In this document: one piece after another, positions 47,171 through 60,900 of the stretch
Layout: every line of letters starts with the position of its first letter
Position numbering within the stretch: position 1 is the stretch's first letter
Assembly: GCA_950097015.1 (NCBI GenBank)
Contig: CATNEN010000029.1
Span: 6,839,501 to 6,903,500, forward strand
Reading direction: 5' to 3'
Length of the DNA: 64,000 nucleotides
Origin: Macrostomum hystrix
Lineage: Eukaryota > Platyhelminthes > Macrostomidae
Notes under the pieces: generated by a model
The model's database searches: none
What the model was told of the DNA's origin: nothing
What the model saw: the letters and a program-made list of their open reading frames with translations, nothing else
Program-made: the position numbers and the translations under genes

Positions 47171-47925
47171 TTCTCTTTCATGTTATGCTTTCAATTAGCA
47201 CAAATAATTATCAACCGGTCATGATTAGTAAATTTTCTCGCCTTTTAACAAGTACACAACCTCGATAGTCCCGGAAGTTGAGTTCAATTTCTATCTCTAA
47301 TAACCATATTTTTATCTGCATATATAGCTTATTGCTTTACAGTGCACTGTGTCCTTTGTTTTTTCGTTTCATTTTTCAACAGACAAGGCTAATTTTAGTG
47401 AAAATATGTCAATTGTTGCTTGCATGCGTGTTCAAATGCTCGCGTGAATTTTTAGCGCACTTTTTTAGTTAGACTGTCAAAATGCTTTCTGTACTACTTG
47501 ATCTAAAATGGATAGTAGTCAACTCTGACTATTGTTTTTTGTGTAATTCAATTTTTATTATTGGGTGTGCCGAGTCAGCGAGTGTCGTGGACCTGAATCA
47601 GAAGGCTAAGCTGAAATGTTTATAGACTGGTGGACCATTCTCCTGGTGACTTTCGCGTAATTATCAGTTTTTTGTAACCATATCTTGTATAAAATATATT
47701 GTGTAGCATGTTCATATATATGTATCGTTCTGTTGTTTACTACTTACACACAAATGTACTTTTTGGGTGCATATTTTCAATTGTTTTTTTACTCATACAG
47801 TGTATGCTGTCATTTTTAACGGCGTCCGTTTTTTCACTCAGGTGAAATGCTCTGCAATCGATCAACTTCAGGCTAGCGCTATCTAAAAATATCTAAAAAT
47901 CTCAGAACCTAATCCTGATCGAACC
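47171..47925. other. AT-rich intergenic DNA
   Basis: No supported gene; short open frames are without homology. Two adjacent copies of atctaaaaat near 47881 precede the next array. Confidence 0.55.
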
Positions 47926-47929
47926 CCTG

Positions 47930-48254
47930 AGAATCATCCCTAGCTCCTGACAATCATCCCTAGCTCCTGACAATCATCCCTAGCCCCTGAGAATCATCCC
48001 TGGCCCCTGACAATCATCCCTAGCCCCTGAGAATCATCCCTAGCCCCTGACAATCATCCCTAGCCCCTGAGAATCATCCCTAGCCCCTGAGAATCATCCC
48101 TAGTCCTTGAGAATCATCCCTAGCCCCTGAGAATCATCCCTAGCCCCTGAGAATCATCCCTAGCCCCTGAGAATCATCCCTAGCCCCTGAGAATCATCCC
48201 TAGCCCCTGAGAATCATCCCTAGCCCCTGAGAATCATCCCTAGCCCCTGAGAAT
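47930..48254. repeat. Minisatellite, 20-bp unit
   Basis: About 16 copies of tagcccctgagaatcatccc, with ctcctgacaatc variants at the left edge. Homogeneity increases to the right. Confidence 0.97.
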
Positions 48255-49083
48255 CAGCTTTTAAGCTTTGATTTCTGCTAAAATGTGTTGCTCTCTTTCA
48301 AAGTTTGCGCGCGAAATCAGCTTTTATCTTGTTTTGCAGACAGCCTCGTAAATATATATTTTTACGCATTGATGTAAAGTCAAATTTCGGGCCATCTATA
48401 ATATATCAAACAGATTTTTTCCGCCGAACAAGTCTTTATTTCGAATTCGATAGCTTTCTGAATTATTTCAGCATTAAATACACGCTCGTAGGCGTTAAGA
48501 CTGTCTAGGAATCGTCATAGCCAACGCTGGGAATCGTCTTAGCTCTGCTGCATATTTATTTTACAGTGTAAATCGAGGGTTAGAACTGCAATCAAGCTTT
48601 GCTGTTTGCTTTTAAATAAAACTAATTAAAGCCGGAAATATATATAGCCTTACGCGATTGAATTCACAAAATCTACTAATCCTTTCTGACTTTTGGTAAA
48701 TAGTCTGTCTGTCTAAATAGTCTATGGTAGATACAGTTAAATTGAAGGCGAAATCTGATTGGCTGAACGTTTAGGCTTCAAATGAGCAGGAAAGCGACTG
48801 CTAGCCAGTCTGTCTAAATAGTCTATGGTAAAAATAATTAGAGTGATCTTCATTGGCTGATTAGTTTTGCAGTTTTGGTCAAATTCAATCGCAAAAGGCT
48901 ATAAAGCGAACGAGCTTTGAATGAGAAAAGAAAAGTTTTGCTGCTGCTAAATTGGATTGTATGGGATTATATATGATTTTTTAAGTACTGTTTGAAGAGT
49001 CATTTCTAAAATATAGGGTTTGCAAAGTTTGTTCTACTTAAAAAACTTATCAGGTAAAATCGAGGCACGGATTATTGTCTGTC
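48255..49083. other. Intergenic DNA
   Basis: No supported gene. gtctgtctaaatagtctatg occurs twice (48703 and 48809), 106 bp apart, part of a short diverged duplication. Confidence 0.55.
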
Positions 49084-49308
49084 TTAGAATAGTGGCTTCA
49101 TGTTGATCATGTTCTCAGCAAAGGTGAGCGGAAATTTAATCACTTTCAGGATCGCCTCACAGATGTCTTTCATAGGTTCAATGCAGGCTCCGAATGGCAG
49201 CAGGAAGATGTAGATCCAGGCTAGCAGGAATGCTATTGGCCAGGCGATGAACCACAGGGCCAGGAACCACAGGATTGACCATAGAATGCCGGGGCACAGG
49301 TCCGCCAT
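49084..49308 (-). CDS. Small predicted membrane protein, 74 aa
   Basis: Intact frame from ATG at 49306-49308 to TAA. Residues about 8-38 form a long hydrophobic stretch (WSILWFLALWFIAWPIAFLL then AWIYIFLLPFGACIE) that could be one re-entrant or two close membrane segments. The C-terminal half is amphipathic (EAILKVIKFPLTFAENMINM) and ends KPLF. I recall similar short invertebrate proteins with a WPIAF..AWIYIFL..CIE core and an ENM..KPL end, but the function is unknown. A possible splice acceptor (cccaaaacag) lies just upstream of the ATG. The codons and the hydrophobic-then-amphipathic layout argue for a real gene. No other exon is required. Confidence 0.65.
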   Translation of the reverse strand: MADLCPGILWSILWFLALWFIAWPIAFLLAWIYIFLLPFGACIEPMKDICEAILKVIKFPLTFAENMINMKPLF

Positions 49309-49424
49309 AATCCGATCGAGTTTGTCCTCCTGTTTTGGGTGTGCGGAACGATGATTTTGATTTGAGTGTTCTCAATGCCCCACTTTGAGACATCATGGTG
49401 CCATAATCATCTATCGTAGATTTT

Positions 49425-50843
49425 CTGAATGGTGGAATCCTGAAGCTTCAGGTATGGTGCCTGCCGCTGAATGATGGAATCCTCAAGCTTCAGGTATGGT
49501 GCCTGCCGCTGAATGATGGAATTCTCAAGCTTCAGGTGAATAGTTCCTGCCGCTGAATGATGGAATCTTCAAGCTTCAGGTGAATAGTTCCTGCCGCTGA
49601 ATGATGGAATCCTGAAGCTTCAGCTATGGTGCCTGCCGCTGAATGATGGAATCCTCAAGCTTCAGCTATGGTGCCTGCCGCTGAATGATGGAATCCTGAA
49701 GCTTCAGCTATGGTGCCTGCCGCTGAATGATGGAATCCTTAAGCTTCAGGTATGGTGCCTGCCGCTGAATGATGGAATTCTCAAGCTTCAGGTGAATAGT
49801 TCCTGCCGCTGAATGATGGAATCCTCAAGCTTCAGGTGAATAGTGCCTGCCGCTGAATGATGGAATCCTCAAGCTTCAGGTGAATAGTGCCTGCCGCTGA
49901 ATGATGGAATCTTCTAGCTTCAGGTGAATAGTGCCTGCCGCTGAATGATGAAATCTTCAAGCTTCAGGTGAATAGTTCCTGCCGCTGAATGATGGAATCC
50001 TGAAGCTTCAGCTATGGTGCCTGCCGCTGAATGATGGAATCCTTAAGCTTCAGGTAAACAGTGCCTGCCGCTGAATGATTGAATCCTTAAGCTTCAGGTA
50101 TGGTGCCTGCCGCTGAATGATGGAATTCTCAAGCTTCAGGTGAATAGTGCCTGCCGCTGAATGATGGAATTCTCAAGCTTCAGGTGAATAGTGCCTGCCG
50201 CTGAATGATGGAATTCTCAAGCTTCAGGTGAATAGTGCCTGCCGCTGAATGATGGAATCTTCAAGCTTCAGGTGAATAGTGCCTGCCGCTGAATGATGGA
50301 ATTCTCAAGCTTCAGGTGAATAGTGCCTGCCGCTGAATGATGGAATTCTCAAGCTTCAGGTGAATAGTGCCTGCCGCTGAATGATGGAATTCTCAAGCTT
50401 CAGGTGAATAGTGCCTGCCGCTGAATGATGGAATTCTCAAGCTTCAGGTGAATAGTGCCTGCCGCTGAATGATGGAATTCTCAAGCTTCAGGTGAATAGT
50501 GCCTGCCGCTGAATGACGGAATTCTCAAGCTTCAGGTGAATAGTGCCTGCCGCTGAATGATGGAATTCTCAAGCTTCAGGTGAATAGTGCCTGCCGCTGA
50601 ATGATGGAATTCTCAAGCTTCAGGTGAATAGTGCCTGCCGCTGAATGATGGAATTCTCAAGCTTCAGGTGAATAGTGCCTGCCGCTGAATGATGGAATTC
50701 TCAAGCTTCAGGTGAATAGTGCCTGCCGCTGAATGATGGAATCTTCAAGCTTCAGGTGAATAGTGCCTGCCGCTGAATGACGGAATCCTCAAGCTTCAGG
50801 TATGGTGCTTGCCACTGAATGATGGAATCCTGAAGCTTCAGGT
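49425..50843. repeat. Minisatellite, 42-44-bp unit, upstream of the small membrane-protein gene
   Basis: About 32 copies of a unit with tgcctgccgctgaatgatgg then aattctcaagcttcagg and either tgaatag (44 bp) or tatgg (shorter). Short and long subtypes alternate at the left and the 44-bp type dominates from about 50100. Each unit contains a HindIII site (aagctt). Confidence 0.98.
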
Positions 50844-51585
50844 CACTTTAAGTTCTTCACAAAATGGTTTCGAATGTGCCAACCGACAACCGACAGTACA
50901 ACGGTAGGAGGGAGGTGGGAAGGTTGATTACATAAGCGTAGGCATTGATAGTCCAACTCACCGAAAAATAATCTGCTCAGTCGACCAAGTGTGACGAAGC
51001 GATAAATTGATAGATTCTGGTTCAGTTTGTTGAAGCCCTTGCTGAGTTCAATTGAGCATATAGACAAAGAATTCGGCTCTAACATTTAGCCCTGCGCTCT
51101 GCTGGCCAAAATAGCAGAAACTTGTTGATCGGATCCGATAGCCAATAGAAACCCATGAACTGCGCAGCCCTGGATATGATTAGAAAATCGATAATGCCAA
51201 GCGAATGTATTACTTCAATCCTAACCCAAGCGGGTTTGACTGCAGCTTTCCGCTGGGGTTGGCACTGACTAGCAATTTCAGTTGCAGATATGGAAAATAG
51301 GAAGAGTGTAGACCGGGTTAGGTCTGGGAGCAGGTGCAAAAGGCATGGCTCTGAATCTAGAAACTGGAGAGACAACTCTCCGCCAGACCCCCATTTTCCG
51401 GACCACTAAGGGCTGTACGGTTTATGCAAACCTCCATAAAAGTGCCCACACTGTACATTCTGCCAAATGCTTTCTTTTGGCCTAGATCGCACTTGATTCT
51501 AAAAATAGCTCACACTGTGTCTCTGTGTCACACTCTCTGACCCCGCTCTGTGTCGGTTTACTCCCGATTCGGCGAATCCGATTCC
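50844..51585. other. Intergenic DNA with a repeat fragment
   Basis: No supported gene. It contains the second copy (51348-51405) of the dispersed repeat listed at 333-405. Confidence 0.55.
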
Positions 51586-51589
51586 GAGT

Positions 51590-51772
51590 CAGGAATTTCG
51601 GCGAATTGGGAATTCGGCGAGTCAGGAATTTCGGCGAATCGGGATTTTCGGCGAATCGGGATTCGGCGAATCAGGAATTTCGGCGAATCGGGATTCGGCG
51701 AATCAGGAATTTCGGCGAATCAGGAATTTCGGCGAATCGGGATTCGGCGAATCGGGAATCGGCGAATCGGGA
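51590..51772. repeat. Short irregular array
   Basis: Mosaic of gaatttcggcgaatcggga and ttcggcgaatcag units, with an effective period of about 32 bp. The gcgaatc core recurs about twelve times. Confidence 0.9.
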
Positions 51773-52950
51773 GTAAACCCTCTGTGTCTCCCTCCATCTG
51801 TGCGCACCCCCCACTTCCCCTTCTTGAACATTCTATAGGCTCCTGGCGCAGCTAAGTTGTTTACTCCTGTCTCGCGATCTTCCATCTTCTGGAATGTTCT
51901 TCCAGAAATTTCCGGAAACCCATATCAGCTTATTTAAGTGTTGCAGCTACCCGTGTTAATCAAGACTTTGTTAATCTCACTTTCAAGAACAACTTTCTCT
52001 ATTGCTCAATGAAATAGAGTATGAAAACATACTAAGTGCGGCATAAGGAAAATTGAGCTACACTTTGCTGAAATCAGGCAATTAATATAAAAAATGTCTG
52101 CATTACAACTTGCTAAGGTCGTGCACTGCTAAGAGACAATTTTCGTATTCCTTAAACTTTATTTCGGCACAGCTTTCTAGAAAAAACAGGTATACGCACA
52201 AGCTTTAGCTACAATGTAGAGAATTTATTCAGCTATCTAATGAAACAAACATTTTGAAAATATTTTACACGAAACGGAAGTTATTTCCTATCTGCACAGT
52301 GTATTTTCGGGACAGCCAGTCAGCCCCATACTGGTCCGGAGAATGGGGGTTTGGCGGGAAGTTCTGTCTCCAGTGTCTAGATTCAGAGCTCTATGGATAA
52401 GGCAGCTGTTATAAATTAGATTCCACTTGAGTATATGCTCTTAACCTCGAATTTATTTGTCTGTGTTTATATTCTATTATATGGAAATGCAGCTTTGCAG
52501 CTAACTTGACCGGATATCCTTTGCGACTGGGCTTCAGCTGTGCTCAACTGTGCTCAGACGGCAGTTGCGCCCAATAACTCTGTACTTTTATTTGTGATAA
52601 AACAATTTAGGACAAAATGTTCAACGACGACTACTATGTGCTATTAAGTGGCAGTAGCTAGTTGCAGGTTTGTAAGCTCTTCATTTTTCGCTCCTCTATG
52701 GTGTATCAAAAACTTTTCGTGTATTTAATTTTTGGTTCATACGACTCTCATCAGATATGATATGGATATGTAATCGGTAATCATCTATTGATGACTTCAC
52801 TGCAAACATAGGGGGCGAGCGAAATTAGTGCGCGCGCACTCTAGAGGTTAAAATGTTACAGAAATCAGCTACAGCAAGGTACTGTTGAAACTGTGGTGTG
52901 GGTACAGCGCAAGAATTTCAGCCTATTCCACTATGGAGAAAAGGCATGTC
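51773..52950. other. Intergenic DNA with a repeat fragment
   Basis: No supported gene. 52303-52395 is an inverted copy of the dispersed repeat at 333-405, and 52165-52260 resembles 755-850. Confidence 0.55.
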
Positions 52951-52957
52951 AGGGAAT

Positions 52958-53505
52958 ACTGACAGACAAGTGGGGACACTGACAGACAAGTGGGGACACT
53001 GATAGACAAGAGGGGACACTGACAGACAAGAGAGGACACTGACAGACAAGAGAGGACACTGACAGACAAGAGGGACACTGACAGACAAGAGGGGACACTG
53101 ACAGACAAGTGGGGACACTGACAGACAAGAGGGACACTGACAGACAAGAGGGGACACTGACAGACAAGTGGGGACACTGACAGACAAGAGGGGACACTGA
53201 CAGACAAGTGGGGACACTGACAGACAAGAGGGGACACTGACAGACAAGAGGGGACACTGACAGACAAGTGGGACACTGACAGACAAGAGGGGACACTGAC
53301 AGACAAGAGGGGACACTGACAGACAAGTGGGACACTGACAGACAAGAGGGGACACTGACAGACAAGAGGGGACACTGACAGACAAGAGGGGACACTGGCA
53401 GACAAGTGGGGACACTGACAGACACGAGGGGACACTGACAGACAAGAGAGGACACTGACAGACAAGAGGGGACACTGACAGACAAGAGGGGACACTGACA
53501 GACAC
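52958..53505. repeat. Minisatellite, 19-20-bp unit
   Basis: About 27 copies of gacactgacagacaagaggg, with tgggg, agagg and 19-bp aggg variants. Frames open on the minus strand reflect the array, not a gene. Confidence 0.97.
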
Positions 53506-54065
53506 GTAAGTTGTGTAAGAGTTAGCGAATTCTGTGGGTGACAAATTGATGATTTCAAGCATTGAGCTGCAAGACATGCTCATTAGGTTAATACTCGTCA
53601 GCTCAACAGAGAAAAATAGTCTCTCACAATGGGAGTTGCATCAATCAAAAAGTGCATTGGATTCTAATGAAAATGAAGATAGTTTCTGAAGATGATATCA
53701 ATAAGCAATTTACTATTCTAGTCACACATACCATAGAAAAAGCAAAGCGCGCGTACTTTGCAGCAGGCTTGACAGTGTAAGAAGAGCTGCTCGCAATATT
53801 GAGTAGAGGAATGATGAAAATCCTAAAGAGCTTTTTTCCTATTTCTGTACTCCCAGACACTAGGGATTTTCTTATTTTAATAGTTTCCTATCTGGGGATT
53901 CGCTTGTTAGGGAATTCCCGTATCGGAATCCTTCAGCCCTCGGATTTCCTAATGTTGGGCTTTCCCAGACTGAAAATCTCCAGTTTTTGGGATTCCCTTA
54001 TCATATTGGGATTTCCAAGTACAAGTTCCCCATTTTCCAGCTTTTCTATATGCAAGGTTTTCCAG
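53506..54065. other. Intergenic DNA
   Basis: No supported gene. From about 53860 the sequence contains diverged forms of the next array (gggattc, ccagac, ctccag), so the array has an older decayed left flank. Confidence 0.55.
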
Positions 54066-54069
54066 CCTG

Positions 54070-54505
54070 ATAGTCTCCAGTTTTAAGGATTTCCCAGTCA
54101 GAGAATCTCCAGTTTTAGGGATTTCCCAGCCAGGGAATCTCCAGTTTTAGGGATTTCCCAGCCAGGGAATCGCTAGTTTTAGGGATTTCCCAGCCAGGGA
54201 ATCTCCAGTTTTAGGGATTTCCCAGCCAGGGAATCTCCAGTTTTAGGGATTTCCCAGCCAGGGAATCTCCAGTTTTAGGGATTTCCCAGCCAGGGAATCT
54301 CCAGTTTTAGGGATTTCCCAGCCAGGGAATCTCTAGTTTTAGGGATTTCCCAGCCAGGGAATCTCCAGTTTTAGGGATTTCCCAGCCAGGGAATCTCCAG
54401 TTTTAGGGATTTCCGAGCCAGAGAATCTCTAGTTTTAGGGATTTCCCAGCCAGGGAATCTCCAGTTTTAGGGATTTCCCAGCCAGGGAATCTCCAGTTTT
54501 AGGCA
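54070..54505. repeat. Minisatellite, 32-bp unit
   Basis: About 14 copies of a 32-bp unit with gggatttcccagccagggaa then tctccagtttta. Very homogeneous in the centre. Confidence 0.97.
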
Positions 54506-54510
54506 TTTTC

Positions 54511-54984
54511 GAATTTAAAGAATTTCAGATTTTCCTTTATTCTCACGGGAAATACAGATCAGGAACTTTTTTACTTTTACTCCTTTTTGGGAAGTACGCT
54601 CGTAAAACGCGATTTTTTTAGGGATTTAAAAAAAACATAATTTTTTAAATCTTTTAAGACAAAAATACTTTTTTTCCACCTGAACAGCACAGACGCTAAA
54701 TTTCAACGAGTGATAAAGTGGACTGAACGCAGAGTAATATTCGAAATTGAATGTCGATATTCAGCAACATAATTGTTTACATAAATGTGCTATAAAATTA
54801 CTGACATTTGTATCGGAGTTGATCAGCATTTTTATCAGATAACATTCATTCTATTTATCTATCTGAATTTCTACCCGAAACAAAATAACTAAATTAGCTC
54901 GTATTGATTGGCAAGACACACTGTTACGCAAAGGTTAGCGCATCACATTTTACTAATAATATATATATTGAGTCATTTTTTCAT
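54511..54984. other. 3' flank of PDE8
   Basis: AT-rich, probably including the PDE8 3' UTR. No canonical minus-strand AATAAA close to the stop was found. Confidence 0.5.
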
Positions 54985-57900
54985 TCATGAACTGGTCGGA
55001 TTTGGAGCAGAAGCCGCCGCCGCAGAAGCAGCAGCAGCAGCAGCAGCAGCAGCGGCAGCTTCGGCCTTCTTAGCCTGATCGGCAAGCTGCTTCCAATAGG
55101 CGTAATTGTTGTTCATATTCTCCAACAATTGTGGCACGTCGCAAAAGGCTGCGGAAAATTTTTGTTTCAAAGTTTCAGCGCCCTGTCTTTTGTGCTAAGA
55201 TTATGTCCTTCTACACAGTCTGAAGGTCTACCCTTTACAAATTGTGTCACTCTTCACTCTACAGATTGTGTCACTCTTCACTCTACAGATTGTGTCACCC
55301 TTCACTCTACAGATTGTGTCACCCTTCACTCTACAGATTGTGTCACTCTTCACTCTACAGATTGTGTCACTCTTAACCCTACAGATTGTGTCACCCTTAA
55401 CTCTACAGATTGTGTCACTCTTCACTCAACAGATTGTGTCACTCTTCACTCTACAGATTGTGTCACTCTTCACTCTACAGATTGTGTCACTCTTCACTCT
55501 ACAGATTGTGTCACTCTTCACTCTACAGATTGTGTCACTCTTCACTCAACAGATTGTGTCACTCTTCACTCTACAGATTGTGTCACTCTTAACCCTACAG
55601 ATTGTGTCACCCTTCACTCTACAGATTGTGTCACTCTTCACTCAACAGATTGTGTCACTCTTCACTCTACAGATTGTGTCACTCTTCACTCAACAGATTG
55701 TGTCACTCTTCACTCAACAGATTGTGTCACTCTTCACTCTACAGATTGTGTCACTCTTAACCCTACAGATTGTGTCACCCTTCACTCTACAGATTGTATC
55801 ACTCTTCACTCTACAGATTGTGTCACTCTTCACTCTACAGACTGTCACTCTTAACCCTACAGATTGTGTCACCCTTCACTCTACAGATTGTGTCACCCTT
55901 CACTCTACAGATTGTGTCACTCTTCACTCTACAGGTTGTGTCACTCTTCACTCTACAGATTGTGTCACCCTTAACTCTACAGATTGTGTCACTCTTCACT
56001 CTACAGACTGCACTCTTAACCCTACAGATTGTGTCACCCTTCACTCTACAGATTGTGTCACTCTTCACTCTACAGATTGTGTCACCCTTCACTCTACAGA
56101 TTGTGTCACCCTTCACTCTACAGATTGTGTCACTCCAAGCCTCCCAAGCTCACCGTGCCAAGCGGAAAACATTTCTCGCAGAAAGAAGTCGATGAAGCTT
56201 GTTTGCGACTGAGGCAGGTTGCAGGTTGACCTGTCGAACACCGGCATGACGATTGGTAAGCCCCGCTGCTTCTCCTCGTCAGTCTGACATTGTGGAACGA
56301 ATTTGAGATTAGAATAGGCGATTGGATCGGGGATTTGGGCTGACGTTTTTGTTGTGTCATTAAAAAATTATTTATTATTCTGTGCTAATTTACAAGCTGT
56401 GCTACTTTAAGTATCAATGAAAGAAAATGGCAAGTTGAAAGTGAAGGGTGTTCCTGCTGAGGTCCCACCTGTTGAAAGTACTCCTCGGAGATGCGCCTGG
56501 ACCATTCGCGGCAGAGTTTGAGAGGCCGGCACTGATTGCTGATGTCCGAGCACTTGATCAGCACCCGCTTGATGAGGGTCCGATTCTCCGGCTTTGTAAG
56601 CATCTCCAGCGATTCCTCCGGCGTGATCTGCTCGGCGCCCTCCTCGCCCTCCTTGGCGATGAGCGGGGCCACAATCTGGTTGGTGAACTTGCCGACGTGC
56701 TCAAAGTGGCGGGCCATCTCGGTGGCTAGAACAATGTCCACCATGCCATGCCGAAGGGTTTTGTAGTCTTCGCGGCTCATGCCTTTAAATATGTTGATGC
56801 GATCGTCCTGTGTGGTCAGCTGGAAGCATAGCGACACGTGATGACTCTCCAGGACCGACCTGATTAGGCGGGGTCGGGTTAAAGTTTTGATTCGCTGATT
56901 CTGTCACTCTATAATTATGGCTGACTCTGTCACTCTGTAATTATGGCTGACTCTGTCACTCTATATTTATAGCTGATTCTGTCACTCTATTATTATCGCT
57001 GATTCTGTCACTCTATAATTATGGCTGATTTTGTCACCCTATAATTATGGCTGACTCTGTCACTCTATATTTATGGCTGATTCTGTCACTCTATTATTAT
57101 CGCTGATTCTTTCACTCTATTATTATCGCTGATTCTGTCACTCTATATTTATAGCTGATTCTGTCACTCTATTATTATCGCTGATTCTGTCACTCTATAT
57201 TTATAGCTGATTCTGTCACTCTATTATTATCGCTGATTCTGTCACTCTATATTTATAGCTGATTCTGTCACTCTATTATTATCGCTGATTCTGTCACTCT
57301 ATAATTATGGCTGACTCTGTCACTCTATATTTATGGCTGATTCTGTCACTCTATATTTATGGCTAACTCTGTCACTCTATATTTATAGCTGATTCTGTCA
57401 CTCTATTATTATCGCTGATTCTGTCACTCTATAATTATGGCTGACTCTGTCACTCTATATTTATAGCTGATTCTGTCACTCTATTATTATCGCTGATTCT
57501 GTCACTCTATAATTATGGCTGACTCTGTCACTCTATATTTATAGCTGATTCTGTCACTCTATTATTATCGCTGATTCTGTCACTCTATAATTATGGCTGA
57601 TTCTGTCACTCTATATTTATGGCTGATTCTGTCACTCTATATTTATAGCTGATTCTGTCACTCTATTATTATCGCTGATTCTGTCACTCTATAATTATGG
57701 CTGACTCTGTCACTCTATATTTATGGCTGATTCTGTCACTCTATTATTATCGCTGATTATGTCACTCTATAATTATGGCTGACTCTGTCACTCTATATTT
57801 ATGGCTGATTCTGTCACTCTATATTTATGGCTGATTCTGTCACTCTATATTTATAGCTGATTCTGTCACTCTATTATTATCGCTGATTCTGTCACTCTAT

Positions 57901-60900
57901 AATTATGGCTGATTCTGTCACTCTATATTTATAGCTGATTCTGTCACTCTATTATTATCGCTGATTCTGTCACTCTATAATTATGGCTGATTCTGTCACT
58001 CTATATTTATGGCTGATTCTGTCACTCTATATTTATAGCTGATTCTGTCACTCTATTATTATCGCTGATTCTGTCACTCTATAATTATGGCTGATTATGT
58101 CACTCTATAATTATGGCTGATTCTGTCACTCTATTATTATAGCTGATTCTGTCACTCTATTATTATCGCTGATTCTGTCACTCTATAATTATGGCTGATT
58201 ATGTCACTCTATAATTATGGCTGACTCTGTCACTCTATATTTATGGCTGATTCTGTCACTCTATTATTATCGCTGATTCTTTCACTCTATTATTATCGCT
58301 GATTCTGTCACTCTATATTTATGGCTGATTCTGTCACTCTATATTTATAGCTGATTCTGTCACTCTATTATTATCGCTGATTCTGTCACTCTATAATTAT
58401 GGCTGATTATGTCACTCTATAATTATGGCTGACTCTGTCACTCTATATTTATGGCTGATTCTGTCACTCTATTATTATCGCTGATTCTTTCACTCCAACT
58501 ATCGCTGATTCTTTCACTCCAATTATCACTTATTCTGTCACTCCAACTATCACTGATTCTGTCACTCCAACTATCGCTGATTCTGTCACTCCAACTATCA
58601 CAAATTCTTTCACTCCAACTATCACACATTCTGTCACTCCAACTATCACACATTCTGTCACTCCAACTATCGCTGATTCTGTCACTCCAACTATCGCTGA
58701 TTCTGTCACTCCAACAGTCTCTCCGGCTGTGCAATACGCCCAGGCCTCACATGTCGTTATATAGCAGAGCAAGCCGGTGCTGGCTGTTGATGAGGAAGGG
58801 GTTGGTGCGGCCCGGGTGGTCCAGGTCGTGCACCAGAGCGCCTAGCAACGATGCCACCTCGTCCATCTCGTCGAAGACGGATTTGATTCTTTCGCGTTCA
58901 AGAAAATAAGCCGAGCTCTGCATGACATCCGCGCCGTGTGTGGCGTTATGATAGCAGTTGTCCGAGTGATAGTGATCCTGCATTACCTGAAGTAACAGGT
59001 GGCGTGCATTGTTATTAACTTAAAAATATTAGCAAAGAGAGTTCATTTTGTATGTTGGATAAAACAAAAAAAATATCTATTCTATTTCTAAGTAAGCAGA
59101 TGATAACTGATTGTTTCTTAGAAAAACCAATATACATTTTTTCTTAGAAAACATATGTACATTATAGACTTCTTATAGAATGCGGATAGCAATTACGCAT
59201 TTTTTAAAACAGGCATAGTTTAAATGACACATTTTCTTAGAAAGTCTACCTCTTTTAGTTTCTAAGTAAGCCTATGAGAATTTCGGATTTCTTTGAAACT
59301 CGACGCCAATTATTGGCTTCTAAAGAAAGCTTATCTATTGAATAATTACCGTAATACAAGGTAGGAAAAAAGTTGTGCAGTAATAATAGAAAAGATATGT
59401 CGGGGTAATTAAAAAAAGACCAATGCTACTAGTAGTTTACTGGTCACCAGGGTCTTCGACAAGAACCGCTGAATATCTATCTCTACGATGCTGATTTTGA
59501 AAGTTTGTTAATCGTTAAGGCCGTCCATTCCATTGTGATCCATATGGTGGAATTTCACGAAAAATCGGTCATTCTGTTTGCGAGCTGTCGTGTAGCAGGC
59601 AGTGGGTATTTGAAATACCCCCGTGGTATATCCCCAGGGGAAAATAGCGTGATCATTTTACTGTTGAAGGTAAATGTTATTTTGAAATTTCTAATAAACT
59701 TGTTACGAGTATAAGCATTTGCTTCTTTCAAATACCGAAGACAATATTCTTAAATTGATTTCTTGGAAAATCACGCGGAAAAACGATCAATATAAGTATA
59801 TTTCTAAGAAATGAAATTATATTTTACCTGCAACCAGTTGAGCATTGTGTCCTCGCTGCACTGCAAAAACTGGCACACATTGAAGCGTTGCAGAATTCGC
59901 ATGCCCAAGTACACGAGGGTTCGGCGAGAAGTGACGCGCTCCAGTTCAAGGATGTCGTAGTTCCACTCGTCGTCTCCCTCCAGATAGGTGACAAACTGTT
60001 CGGGCAGCTCGCTCAGCGACTGCATGTTGACGGCCGAGTTCTCTGCTCAGCGGAGGGCGAGATCAGAAATCAGGTGACAATCGATGGGGATTTATTAGTT
60101 TCAGGTGTGACTGGGGTTCAGAGTGAGGTGTGACTGGGGATCAGAGTAAGGTGTGACTGGGGATTAGAGTGAGCTGTGACTGGGGATCAGAGTGAAGTGT
60201 GACTGGGAATCAGAGTGAGTTGTGACTGGGGATCAGAGTGAGGTGTGACTGGGGTTCAGAGTGAGGTGTGACTAGGGATCAGAGTGAAGTGTGACTGGGG
60301 ATCAGAGTGAAGTGTGACTGGGAATCAGAGTGGGGTGTGACTGCCATTCTATTTGCTATTCACTTTTCATGTATGAGAAACTAAAATTACAAGAAAATAT
60401 ATATTTAATTAACGTACAACAGGAGGTAACGCTTTTCAAAGTGCTAGAATTTTATATAAGTAATTGTGCTATTTAGTTACTAACGTTAGTTGTGACTGAT
60501 AATTAAAATCAAAACATTAACTCAGCAGATGATAGTTTCTTACCTAGAACTCGGCTAATCTGCTCCGCCATAATCTCAGACGGCCGGTGATAGCCTGCGG
60601 TGCGGGTTCGAATGTTCAGGTAAAATATCAAAGTAGATTTTGGTGACTTTGGCCAGCAGTCGGATCTGAATTCTGAATATTGTTATAGAAACGGCAAACT
60701 TACGTCTTCCGTGCAGTGAGAGTCGCTTCTTCTCGTTTGGTTTCGAACCTCCCTATATAAAGGAGGTAAAATTAGAATAAAACTTTCAGTACTACTAACC
60801 GAGCTGCACAGTAGTATGATGCGAAAATTGTTATTTCCTAAAAGTACGTGAATCCCGTATCCAAGGTCACTAAGCGATTTCGCACCGTCATGAGGCCGCC

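Noticed and set aside
55129-56212. Long cysteine/threonine-rich plus-strand frames
   Set aside because: They translate the 24-bp array within the last PDE8 intron, antisense to the gene.
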